A DNA stretch of 64,000 nucleotides, taken from the NCBI GenBank assembly GCA_021397835.1, contig JAJFZO010000658.1:2115501-2179500 (forward strand). Direction: 5' to 3'. Each line of letters begins with the position of its first letter. Position 1 is the stretch's first letter. Origin of the DNA: Moringa oleifera (Eukaryota; Streptophyta; Magnoliopsida; Brassicales; Moringaceae). Below the pieces are notes generated by a model, which was given only the letters and a program-made list of their open reading frames with translations, had not been told where the DNA came from and ran no database searches. Positions 25,319 through 37,300 of the stretch are shown here, piece by piece. A program made the translations under genes and the position numbers.

Positions 25319-25510
25319 CTTAAGAATGGAGCCGATGGAGCTGCAGATGGTGCGGCTTCTGTTGCCTCTTCACTCCAACAATGGAAGTGTAAGATATGGC
25401 TCTAGGGTTTATATATGGGCGCGATAGAGAGAGACGCTACTAGGGCTAGGGTTTCTTCCTTGGATCCACAGATTGGGCGGGTCTTCTGATCCCGGCCCAT
25501 TTATGACGGA
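25319..25510 (-). promoter_or_regulatory. RPS20 5'UTR exon and promoter with telo-boxes
   Basis: On the minus strand, TATATAAACCCTAG (25402-25415) merges a TATA box with a telo-box (AAACCCTA). A second telo-box lies at 25446-25454 and a site II-like TGGGCC at about 25493-25498. This combination is typical of plant ribosomal-protein promoters and couples expression to cell growth. The first noncoding exon probably runs from about 25385 to 25319 and ends at the donor AAG|GTTTC. Confidence 0.8.
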
Positions 25511-27946
25511 TGGTTCGCTCAACCCGACCAACAGAATAGGTTGCGAAGGCTGCACCTGTCACGATTACTCCCCTTCTCTTGATGAAACCACGAGCACAAA
25601 ATTTTAAAGGAGACCCAAGAAAAGAAAGAAAAATACTTGCATTTTTAAATTTAATATAATTTAATATAATCCGATCTTTCTCAAGCTTATAAACATTGAA
25701 ATTTTAAAAAAAATTAAATAAAAAAATCATATAAATATATGAATATATATATATAAAATCTAAATAAAATCTCACAAGAAAAACTTGCACACGTAAATGA
25801 AACCCCATAATGTTTAGATATAAAAAAATTTAAAATTAAATTCAAAAAAATCATACGAACTTGTAAATATATATATTTTTTGAAACTCCAAATTAAGAGA
25901 TTTATGATCGTTACATTAGTGCACAAATGTGCTTATACAGACTATGACAAAAATCTAAAATATATAATTTTATTGAGGCCTCAAAATCATTTTAATATTT
26001 AAATTTAAAAAATAATTTTTAAAATCAAAATTGAAAAAAAATCATATAACTATATAAATTTTTAAAAACCATAAATTAAAAAGTTTATAATCATTATATG
26101 CGATGGGCGTACCAAAACGAGGGGAAAGCAAACCACGGTAAACATCTAACTAAAAAATAAAATTATTACTATACCTTAAAAATTGCAATGCCCATTGTTA
26201 TTGGAGCACAACAAGTGCCTAATAGCTTCTATTCTTGTTCCTCCAGCTCAGCCATGTCTCAACAATTAAAAGATTATACACATATTTTTAAATATATTTA
26301 AAGAGATCTAAGATTATGGTCGAGTTTAAAATTTAAAATTTTTATTTTTATTTATTTAATTAAAACTCAATATCTTTAAAGTAAATTTTATCAATAAATT
26401 TAAATTATTTGTTAAGAGTTTAAATTTATCTTAAATTAAAATTTAATTTTTTTAATTCTTCCTTCGTCTGTTTTTGTAGTTCATTTGATAGATTCTGTTA
26501 ATCTAAGGAAATTTTTTTATGACTAAGGTTATTAAATTTGTAAAAATGGGGATTGATAATGTTCTCTTATTTGAAAGTTTATTTACAAGAATGTAGAATA
26601 GAAGGTTTTCCCGCTTCATTATTAAAATTACGATCTTTCATCAAGTATAAATTAATCTTGATAATCAAAAATATGTTTATGTTTTTTATAATTATAATTT
26701 ATTCATTTTTTTCTTGATGTTTTAAAAGTGTTGATAGAAATTAGTTTACAAAATATTATTTATGTTATTTTTATTGATGTTCAAAATACAGAAATATCTT
26801 CACGAGATATTGTCTAATTAACTTATATTTAAATATCTTGCTTTTTATTTGATTAATTTAAAATTTATGTAAATGCATTAAAATAATTAATATTAAATTT
26901 TAAATTAAATTTGATATTACTTATATGTTTAAGAAAATAAAATTTATATATATCCTATAATCTAAATAATTAATAAATGATACTAAAAATGATATAAATA
27001 TCATTTTATAATAATTCCTTAAAAATAAATTAAAATAATATTTTAAAGAAAATTTTTATTGTCGCAAATTATGTTTTGATGGATGCTGTGATTTGTATAA
27101 TAAAATTAAATAAATAATTAAAATAAAGCGAAATGTCATTAAAAAAGGAGGTTATGCTTTAGGAAACTAAATGAAAAATGCTCCTTTTATTCATTTTCAA
27201 AAAAGTAAAAATCAAATTGAAAAATATTCAAAGACAAAAGAAATGCACTAAGTTTTTAAAAGTATAAATCACTAAAAAAAATAAAATAAAATATATTATT
27301 TTATATCGTGCTACAATAAAAAGAAAGCAAGCTTTTATCGTGACAAGAAGTAAAAAAGAAAAAAGAAAATAAGAACATGAAATATTCTTTAAAAAAGTCA
27401 TAATTAAATTTTTCTTAGGTGAATGTTGCATTAAAAAAATAAAAGATATAAATTTTTAAATCTAATGAAAATTAAAGATGAAAATAATAAATTAAAAAGT
27501 AATTTAAATAATAAACATAAATTTTCAATTTCATAAGCAAATTCAAGTAAAGTTAAACTATTAAATTTTGAATATTTAAAATATCCATCATGATTAAACT
27601 ATTAAATTTTGAATATTTAAAATATCCATCATGATCAACATTTTTAAAGTAAGCTTGTTTAATTAATTCTCATGCATATTGGTTTATTTGTTTTAGTGGT
27701 CATGAGTTTCTTACTATGATATATATATGTATAAAACATTTTATAAAATATTAAATTAATTAGTATAGATACTGTTAAATTTAAGATATTAAAAATAAAT
27801 TTAATTTTTATATTAAAATTGATAATTTTAATTTGTATTTATTTGATTATCTAGTAAATCATGTTTAATTTTTAAACAGATATGTTTCACAGTGGAAGCC
27901 CATGCTACTATAGCACATATTTTTAATGGGGATGCATAGAACTTTA

Positions 27947-27977
<31 letters not shown>

Positions 27978-28698
27978 AGTTTTTATATTTATTTCATATC
28001 ATTGAATAAATTTTAAATTATATTAAAATTAAAAAATATTCAAATTAATCATAATATACAGGATTTGAAATTTTTTAAGAAATTAAAAAATAGTCGTATT
28101 ATCATCATAAAATAATTTAAAAATTTTTGAATATCAAATATATTTTTTATGTGATTTATGTGAAAGATAAGTTGAGAGATTGAGGTAAAATTCATTTTGA
28201 ATTATTTTATTTTAATTATTTTAATAAGTTAATGATCAATTTAAATAAAATTGATAAATTAATTTTTTTTCAGAATTTTTTTGCTAACCTATAATATTGA
28301 TAGCATCTTAAATTTAAAATTTTGCCATCTATTTTTGGGATTGGATTGTGACTGAGGTTCAAATTTGAATGATTTAAGTAATAATTAAGTTGAATATGCT
28401 TAATATTGGTTTGTTAATGATTTATCCAAAAAAAACAAGTGTATGATAAAAATAAAGAAAATTATTCATCGGCATTCTCTTTTAAAATAATTTTATTTTT
28501 TTAAAAAGAAATCAACACAATTTGAATCAAGGGATAATATGGTAATATGATACCATACTATGGAAGTGATACTTACCATGCTTGAATAATTTGGTTTCAA
28601 TAGAGAAAACTGAGAATTAAAAGGAGAAATCACAAAAATTTAAATCTGATAAACACTGAAAAAACCTGTTAAGAGATTTAAAAACAAGGATTCATTTA
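25511..28698. other. 3 kb AT-rich intergenic region
   Basis: The sequence is strongly AT-rich with no recognised gene. It contains a 41-bp tandem duplication at 27553-27634 and an (AT)n run near 27946-27971. ORFs found here (for example 25714 and 27228) are low-complexity. It separates the P450/RPS20 array from the single-copy genes to the right. Confidence 0.6.
27553..27634. repeat. 41-bp tandem duplication (2 copies)
   Basis: Two perfect adjacent copies, 27553-27593 and 27594-27634, each contain AATATCCATCATGA. Perfect identity inside AT-rich neutral DNA suggests a recent slippage event. Confidence 0.95.
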
Positions 28699-29925
28699 CT
28701 AGTAGCTCTTCTTCTCCCAGGTTCGTGAATAATAATTAAGGTACCAATCCACGAACTTCTTCAATCCTGTCTGCAAATCTGTTCTAGGCTTATACCCAAG
28801 CTCCCTCTGTGCCAGGCTTATGTTCGCATGAGTGAACAGAACATCCCCGTTTGCCGGCATCGGCAGCACGTTCTTCTTGGCCCTCACCTTCAGTAACCTC
28901 TCCAATATGCCGACCAGCTCGCCGACGGCAACTGGGGTAGTGTTTCCGAGATTATAGACCCGCAGCTGCGCACGTCCCTTCTTCTTCCCGCCGGTCCCTG
29001 TGCTCTTCGTCGCTGTATCCAGTGCAGCCAAACAACCTTTTACGATATCGTCAATGTAGGTGAAATCTCTGGCGACTCTGCCATGATTAGGACCCTCGAA
29101 GACGGTTATCGGCTTCCCTTTCAGTAAATCATTGGTGAAAGAGAAGTACGCCATGTCAGGCCTTCCCCAAGGCCCGTAAACTGTGAAGAATCGCAAGCCA
29201 GTGATTGATAATCCGTAGATGTGATTGTAAGTATGGGCAATTTCTTCTCCAGCTTTCTTGGTTGCAGCATAGAGACTGGAAGGCTGATCGGTTCGGTCCT
29301 TCTCCGAAAAGGGAATCTTGGAATTGAGCCCGTAGACGGAGCTAGATGAAGCCCAAACAATCGCAGGTTGTGGGTCGGCGGATTTACAGACCTCAAGGAC
29401 GCTAACCAGTCCGGCGATGTTACTGTGCATATAAGAGGCTGGATTCTTCATAGCATATCGCACGCCGGCCTGAGCGGCGAGGTGCATCACGTGAGTGAAT
29501 TTCACCAGTCCGAATAGCTTTTCCAACAGAGTGGAATCATTGATGTCGCCTTCCACAACAAACACGCCGGCAAGTTCAAGCAGGGCTTGCCGAGAGCGTT
29601 TCAGAGAAGGGTCATAGTAGTCGTTGAAGTTGTCAATGCCTAGTACGCCGTCTCCGCGGCGCCGCAATGCCACAGATACGTGGGTCCCCACGAAGCCGGC
29701 GGCACCTGTAACCAACACTCTGAGGCCGCCTGCCCTGGACTTGGGTCGGGCTGACTGCAGGACCCGTGTCTCCCATTCAGACCCGCCGCTCAGAACCCTG
29801 CGATAGTGAGAAGAACTTAGGTAATGAATGAAGAAAACAATTACACACAGGCCAAAGAGGGTCCAGAAGAGGAGTTTGGTGATAGAGAACTGACGAAAGC
29901 GTTGGAAATGCAGGGATTTATCCAT
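28699..29925 (-). CDS. UDP-glucuronate 4-epimerase
   Basis: The single-exon frame gives 408 aa from MDKSLHFQRF. An in-frame ATG at 30006 would add 27 residues (435 aa) and is an alternative start. The protein interconverts UDP-glucuronate and UDP-galacturonate, the precursor for pectin, as a Golgi type II membrane protein. A short cytosolic tail is followed by a transmembrane helix at about residues 17-36. A Rossmann NAD site follows at 74-80 (GAAGFVG), then SSSVYG and the catalytic YAATK (Tyr-x3-Lys). The C-terminal half has the epimerase motifs TGLRFFTVYGPWGRPDMAY and RDFTYIDD. It matches plant GAE proteins along its length and is intronless like them. No defects are seen. Confidence 0.95.
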   Translation of the reverse strand: MDKSLHFQRFRQFSITKLLFWTLFGLCVIVFFIHYLSSSHYRRVLSGGSEWETRVLQSARPKSRAGGLRVLVTGAAGFVGTHVSVALRRRGDGVLGIDNFNDYYDPSLKRSRQALLELAGVFVVEGDINDSTLLEKLFGLVKFTHVMHLAAQAGVRYAMKNPASYMHSNIAGLVSVLEVCKSADPQPAIVWASSSSVYGLNSKIPFSEKDRTDQPSSLYAATKKAGEEIAHTYNHIYGLSITGLRFFTVYGPWGRPDMAYFSFTNDLLKGKPITVFEGPNHGRVARDFTYIDDIVKGCLAALDTATKSTGTGGKKKGRAQLRVYNLGNTTPVAVGELVGILERLLKVRAKKNVLPMPANGDVLFTHANISLAQRELGYKPRTDLQTGLKKFVDWYLNYYSRTWEKKSY

Positions 29926-30806
29926 GATGGGAAAGCAACAACCAAAAATTGTTAGTTTTCCAATTATCGGTAGAGAAATAGGCTTGGGGGCGTGAATAAA
30001 AGACAAATTTGGTCGTACTGGGAGAATGAAGACGAGAGGAATTTCAAAAGTAGAAAGCTTCTTCTTATCTTTTGATGCGGATAAAGATTTTCAAACCTCT
30101 CGCTTTTGTGCTTCGTTGGGGAAATCTTTTGGTTGCTTCTTCTTGTTATTTTGCTGTTTCTGATGCCTCTCTGGTCTAAGGGGAGAGAGATTCATCAAGA
30201 AACATTAAGATCCAAACAGGATATCCTTTTCTTGGTTATGAATGTATAGATCCATGAAAGAAGACCGATTGTGAAGGATGTCTGTTTGGAGCGAAAGTCG
30301 CACAGGAATCAAACTCCCTTTCGAAACAGTTAGATTATCACGAGGTTTCTCCGCACGGAATCATCGGTAAACAAAATCTAATAATCTCTTTGAAGAGGAA
30401 AAGAAAAAGACCCGTCAGCCCCATGTGGAGGCTGCAGGCAACTTGGTGACCGTCCTGATACTGGGGGATTCCTTCTGTGTGAATCATGTGCTGCTTAATC
30501 TTCATGTATCTCTAACTGAGATATCATGAGATATTATTATACAACTTGGCTACCCGTCAGTTTTGATTATTACCAGGAACGGGGTTTTGTTCCTGGATGG
30601 CGAATGTCCATGTCTGAATCATAACAACAGTAAAGATACTTCATAAAAAATGTTTATCTGCCCTGGCAAACATGACGATATCCAAATCACATAGCAGATT
30701 CAGACACTAAATCAAGAATCTGGAATGAATGGTCAGCCTCAAATCCTCTGAATTCAGTTTCATACTTGTGCAAGCAGAAGCAGATGCATCTATGTCCTGG
30801 AGGAGT
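29926..30806. other. Intergenic region: GAE 5' side and transketolase 3' side
   Basis: It contains the GAE 5'UTR/promoter (minus strand, about 29926-30300) and the probable 3'UTR of the transketolase gene (about 30600-30806). Both genes are on the minus strand. No additional gene is recognised. Confidence 0.5.
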
Positions 30807-33800
30807 TTAGCAAACTGATTTAGCTGCTTTAATTACAGCTTCCACTGTAAGTCCAAACTCCTTGTATATCCTGTCAGCCGGTGCACTTGCTCCGAACCTG
30901 TCAATACCAATTGCTTTCCCCTTCCGACCAACGATCTTTTCCCACCCAAATGTACATCCTGCTTCAATGCTCACCCGAGCTGATACTGCACCTGGAAGAA
31001 CACTCTCCTTATAAGCATCAGACTGTTCGTCGAATAACTCCCATGCCACCAATGACACAACACGAACAGTCTTCCCTTCCTTCCTCAGCTGATCGCCAGC
31101 TTTGGCTGCAATTTCCAATTCAGAACCAGTGCCAATCAATATAACATCTGGCTTGTTGCCTGATGAATTGTCTGAAATGATGTACCCTCCCTTCTCAACT
31201 GCTTCGATGGATGTTCCTGGAAGATGAGGAAGCTTCTGGCGAGAGAGAGCAAGAATTGAAGGTCTCTTCCTGTTGAGAACTGCAACCCTGTAAGCACCAG
31301 CAATCTCGTTTCCATCAGCAGGACGAAGCATCAGGATATTTGGCATGGCACGTAAACTTGCCAGATGTTCGACAGGTTGATGGGTTGGCCCGTCTTCTCC
31401 AAGACCAATTGAATCATGGGTCATCACATATATAACTCTAGCCTCAGACAACGCAGAAAGTCTTATGGCAGCTCTCATGTAATCAGTGAAAACAAAGAAA
31501 GTTGCACAGTAAGGGATAAGACCAGGACAGTGAAGAGCAATGCCATTACAGATAGCTCCCATTCCATGCTCCCTGACACCAAATCTGACATTACGCTCTT
31601 CAGGAGTGTCTTTCTGGAAATTACCAAACATCTTCAGCAGGGTCATGTTAGAGGAAGCAAGACCTGCACTACCACCAAGAAGTCCAGGAAGGACTTTGGT
31701 GAGAGCGTTTAGGCAATGCTGAGACAAATTCCGCGTGGCATCATCAGGACTTTCTGGAGTATAAGTCTGAGAAAAGAAACAATATAACCATTGTAACACA
31801 TAAATCTCATGAGTGAGTTCTCATAAAGGAATCCCTCACTGACCGGAAGTGCTTGATCCCAACCAGGAGGCAGTTCTCCGGTAATGAAAGACTTCAAAAC
31901 TACTGCTTCTTCTTTATATTTCTTCCCATACTCAGCAAACTTGGCATTCCATTCAGCTTCAAGAGTAGCTCCTCTAGAGACATGGCGACTCCAGTGCCTG
32001 TAAAATATGACAATTTACACAACAAGATCAGGATTTGCTCTAGGAGGCACAAGGAAAAGCAACCTTCCAGTTCTGGTTTTACTTTCCAACATCCTCTGGC
32101 ACATGGAACGGCTCATATGGCCACCCGAGGTTCTTCCTTGTCGCGTCCACTTCTTTTGCACCCAAGGCACTCCCATGAACACTGTACGAGTTTGCCTTGT
32201 TAGGAGATCCATAGCCAATGGTGGTAGTCACCTATACCAGAGACAAAATCAATCATAAATCAACTGGACTTCATATCTCCAGAATTTCTGCTACATGTAA
32301 GAGATGAAAGATACTTTAATTAAAGTAGGTTTGTCTTTGATAGCTTTGGCTTCCTTAATGGCAGCACGAATCTCATTGTATCCAGTATTCCCATTCTTCA
32401 CCCAAATAACATGCCACCCAAGTGCTTCAAATCGACCTTCCACAGTCTCAGTGAAAGCAATTTCTGTGTTACCATCGATAGAGATGTGGTTGTCATCATA
32501 GAATGCAATCAACTTGCCAAGCCCCCAGTGCCCAGCAAGGGAACAAGCTTCACTTGAAATTCCTTCCATTTGACAACCATCCCCGAGTATCACATACCTA
32601 ACAGAACGCCATCAACGAATTGAAACAGAGCTTAAGATATAAATGACACCACAGAGGTTACGTTGGGAAAGATACTCACGTATGATGATCAACAATCTGG
32701 ATATCAGGTTTGTTGAATCGAGCAGCCAAGTGTTTCTCAGCGAGGGCCAAACCAACAGCGTTTGCAATTCCCTGACCAAGAGGGCCTGTAAAGAAATTAT
32801 CAGATATGATATTGAACTATATCAATCTTAGTTTTAGGTTCAGAGGTGAAGCTGAGAGTTCTAACCAGTAGTGACTTCTATCCCTGGTGTCACAAAGTTC
32901 TCAGGGTGACCAGGAGTTTTGCTTCCCCATTGCCGGAAAGACTTCAAATCTTCATCCTATAATGGATTATTAAAGTGCATTTAAACTATATACCAAGCAA
33001 GAAGTGTTAATTTGGGTATCTAGGGCATAGGCTTAAGTTGATATGTTCACTTCTCTGTGAGTAATTTCCTCTCTTACCTGTTAATACCATCTTTAGCTGT
33101 TTCTCAAAAGTTTATTGAATCAACAAATCAAAACTTAGAAGCTGCTACAGGATGTTCCTTCGATCCGGAGTCTGTCATCTATTTTCTTCTATCTAATGAG
33201 GCCATAACAGCGTAAGGCATAAAGTTTCAATGTTGTGATTTGTTTACATTTCCACTTTCTCGGTAACCAATCGGAAAGATACTCAAAAGGAACCAAGACC
33301 CAATACTCAAAACCAACCTAATTTTCTAAAGAAAACTTCAGACAAAAGGATAATCCAAAGTAAAAGGATGACAGAAGAAACTGAAGACAAATCCAGAAAA
33401 TTACCTTAATACTGTCATAGCCAGCGAGGTGAAGTAGAGCATAATGCAACATGCACCCGTGCCCGGCTGATAGCACGAAGCGGTCGCGGTTGAACCAATA
33501 CGGGTTCTTGGGGTTGTATCTCATCACCTCGTCGTACAGAAGGTGGCCCATCGGGGCACAGCCCATGGGCAGGCCGGGGTGGCCCGAATTCGCCTTCTCC
33601 ACGGCATCAATGGCCAGGAATCGTATCGTGTTGATCGACTTCTCCACCAATCCAGAGTCGGTCGTCTTCTCCTTTCTCTTTGCAGCCACGGCTCTAACGG
33701 TGGTGGCACGAGAGCTAACGCGCCTCCGCTGGGCTGCTACGCGTGCAAAGAATGCGGAACTGTTTGATGAGATGAAAAACAGACAGTCGGGGGTTGGTGC

Positions 33801-33881
33801 GATCGAGGTGTTGCGGTGGTTAGTAACCGAGCGAGGGAGCAGAGATTGGGAGGAAGAAATCGTGGAAGAAGCAGGCGCCAT
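30807..33881 (-). CDS. Chloroplast transketolase with Asp-to-Gly in the GGSAD motif
   Basis: Seven exons on the minus strand (33405-33881, 32866-32956, 32680-32785, 32315-32597, 32083-32231, 31844-31997, 30807-31766) encode 739 aa in consistent phase. The start [13 protein letters not shown] opens a Ser/Arg-rich plastid transit peptide. The enzyme moves two-carbon units in the Calvin and pentose-phosphate cycles using thiamine diphosphate and Mg. [21 protein letters not shown], the ThDP motif GDG...DDNHISID and the catalytic-Glu motif [12 protein letters not shown] are present. The normally invariant GGSADLASSN reads [10 protein letters not shown] (residue 455, codon at 31662-31664), a one-base change of a residue that contacts the cofactor. 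The C-terminus (AAKSVC) also differs from the main leaf isoform, so this may be a secondary isoform. Confidence 0.93.
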
Positions 33882-34300
33882 GGCTGGAGAGATATAGAAA
33901 TGTGTAAGTATAGGTGTCTGCATATATTAACGTCTAAGTATAGAGAAAAAAAAGAAAGAAGAGTTTGACTTCGATGAGAGAGAGAGAGAGAACTTTGAAG
34001 TGTTCAAGTTTTTGCAGGTAAGCTCGAGAAGGCGGAGGGGTAGGAAGAAAGCGTGACCATTGGATGTGGAAGAAAGAGGAGACGAGGAGAGTTGGATTTG
34101 TGCAGGAGATGATTTCCTTTCACATTTTCAGTTGTTTCCTTTCGGTTCTTTTGGTTTTCGTACATTGAGTTCTCTGTCTTGCTGGCGCTACCACGGTAGC
34201 TTTCAGCACTCGCCATGCAAAGAAATAACAAACGTGGCACCCTTCTCTTGTCCTCCCTGACCAACACTGTGTGCGAGATCAAATGGCTTGAAACGACTTA
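33882..34300 (-). promoter_or_regulatory. Transketolase 5'UTR and promoter region
   Basis: Upstream of the ATG at 33881 there is a (GA)n tract at 33976-33991, typical of plant 5'UTRs. An in-frame ATG at 33923 would add 14 residues before the transit peptide; I prefer 33881 because MAPASS fits plant transketolase starts. ORFs here on either strand show no family features. Confidence 0.5.
33976..33991. repeat. (GA)n microsatellite
   Basis: A short GA run lies in the probable transketolase 5' leader, read as (CT)n in the transcript sense. Confidence 0.85.
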
Positions 34301-37300
34301 CCGTGACTTGGAGAGCATTAGTTTAGGGATAAAAGTTCTTGGCTAGACTACAGTAATGGCTTGGCTTTATCAGTTATAGATTCATGCAAAAGGAAGAGGG
34401 TCATTCTCTTCAGAAGGCAAGCCGCAGCTATAGATTGGAGTTAAGACTCAAATTCAGATCCTCCTCTAAATTTGATTTTAGATATTCTGTTAAGTTCAAG
34501 TTTAGATATTCTGTTACCATAAACTGTGCTGATGTTTAAAAGAAATATAGTCATTGAATTCAGATCTAACAGAAGCTCATCCTGAGGCATGTTAGCTTAT
34601 GTTCTGCTCTTGGGTATTAAGGGGAAGCATCTGTTTTGGAAAACTCATTTGGGGTTGAACTGGGCTCACTTTCTGATGGGCTTTAGCAACCCAGTTTATT
34701 CCCTGGCTGAAAATCCAAAGATCTGAAGGCTTTAGAGGCTTAACGGCAAAGCCTGAACAAGACTGCCCTGGCTCTGTGTGGAAATCTCTGAAACAAGACA
34801 ACATAGGTTGAAAATCATCAAGTAAATAGAGTAATTCGAACGCTAAAACTTCAGTTCTGGGGCAAACCCCACAAACCCGGAAGCATCAGTGATAAGTCCG
34901 ACCTGTGCATTGATGAGGTTCAGGTCCTGGATTTGTAGACCTGAACCCACAAGCCCCACCCTATACACAGCTTTCACCTTGTAAAGCAATGGAATTTCAC
35001 CTTGATGTGTGTCTGATTTCACGGCAGGCTTGCCTTTTGACTATAAGCAAAGGCTTAGTTAACACGGTACATCTCTCCAATCATTTGTCTTCACCAGAGG
35101 CAACAAAACCCAGGAATCTGACCCCAAATATCTCACCGCATAGTAGGTGCCTAAGTGAAAATGGGAAGATTGGACTTTCTCGGTTCAAGAAATCAAAGTA
35201 TGCTGAAATGGGTTTTGTTTGTTAGCCTTGATTCCGATGAAAGTTTTGATATTTGGATAATTTAGACACATCATCTCGGATTAACAGTTCAACCGAAAAG
35301 AAGAGTTCCTACGCATTTGTTGTGTTGGATGAAAGTCTAAGCAGAGGTGGAAATCGACGTCTAATCTCAATGACAAGAAAACAAAGCAGCTGATCTTAAC
35401 AAGACATTCATCATTTCAATCATTCTTTATAAATACTGTTGAACTACGTTGTGATCCGTGTAATCATTCATGGCAAGCAACACATCTTGACTGAAACTTT
35501 GTTTATTGTCTATAGAATCATGACGTGCGGATTCTTTCGGTTCTTTTTCCTCACTCACAATAATGTGGTCTATTCGGTCATTCCTTGTCAATAAATATCA
35601 TTTTGTGGGCAACCTAGCTTTTGTTACATCATTGTTGGCCCTTTTCGAGTCGTATTTCCCAATGAACAAAAACAATGTCTCACTTGTTCTGCTCTCGGTT
35701 ATTATGCCTAAAATGGCAGCACCTAGTGTGGCATCAAGAGAAAATCTGCCCACTTGAATGGGGAATTCAAATAAAACAAGAAGGGATCGATGAGAGCCAT
35801 TATACCATGATGCTTTTGACAACTATCACGTTAGCTTTTCATTCCAAAAAGAGAGAACTTAATTAGAAATTGAGTTTCAATCTTTGGCAATGGCTCTCTC
35901 AGTTGTTTTCAGCCTTTTCTTTTTGGACCATTGCTCTCATTAAAGCGTGAACCAGATGCTATTCCAATTTTCCAGGCAGGTTCTTCATTTTCCTCTGGTT
36001 TCCTCTCTAAGCAGCAAATCATCAAACACAACCTGTGCATCCGAAACTAAAATTTGCATCACCTACAAATAATCAAATGGGTAATCGTAAATGTGCTTCT
36101 TTCGACCAGACAACCACATTATATCTCAGATTACACAAGGTCACACTGTACTTAATACGTTAAGACTATACGATCACATGTTTATCTTGGAATTAACATG
36201 TTAGGTTAAAGTCACTGTCATATTACCTAACATATTCTTCTGATAAAGATTTTCACCACCGAAACCTGAAAATGATGTTGTAAAGACAAACTAAAATCAA
36301 CTAATGTTCATACGATCATCGCAATCTAACAAGAGAGTAATAGATAATTCACGTTAAAGTCAAAGGTTGAATGATTGATTTGGCAGGCCATGCACCCTTA
36401 TGTAGTCGGATGGGGACTTGTCTTAAGGGTCATGGCCGTATTTGTTGCCAAATCTAATAAACATAGCTCTTGCCATGCATGTAGGTTCCTTATATTGGAC
36501 CCAGTTCAAAGCACAGTAGCTGTAAAAATATCTACTCAAGTCCTTCTCCATACTTTCTTTATAGAAGATGACAGCTTAAAGGGTACCCCCCATAGATTTC
36601 CCCCACCTACTACTACATAGACCCCTCTCTCTCTCTCTCTCTGTTTGGTTTGTGCGTGAGAGTTCGTGCTTTAATGGCGATCAGCATATGCTCGTCATGG
36701 AAAAGGAGATAGAACAATGGCTTGTAAATGTACACACATATATGGATTATACAGGGGTATACGAGGCATGTGCTTGCAGAAACAGAGTGCATGTAGGATG
36801 TACGATGTACCCTTTATGCCGTCCACTTCCTAGTATACATACGCATAAAATGTAGCCACGTGTAGGTGTATCATTGGCGTGATCTCTCAAGGTAGAATAT
36901 GATCTTTTGGGTATTATTTCTTTAGTACTTGGACCCCATCTTTTAGTTTTTTATTTTTATTTTTTACATTAATATTTTAAATTATTAAAATATACTTATA
37001 ATTTTTTGTTAAAAGTTTTAACACAAAACTTATATCAAAAAGAACTCAGTATTATAAATTGATTTAACTCTAACATCATATTAAAAATGATATTAACCTT
37101 AATATACTCTAATAAAATTAATTTAATAAAAAAATTATCTTCACCTTCTAAAATAGATCATAATAATGTTACCAAATAATTTGGGAGCTTAGACTATCTC
37201 TAATGAAAACGACAAGATATCGTTTAAAATTAATCAAATCGTCTCCGATGAGATAGTAAATTAGCTTCTGCACCAAATTTGGTATATCACTATAACTACA

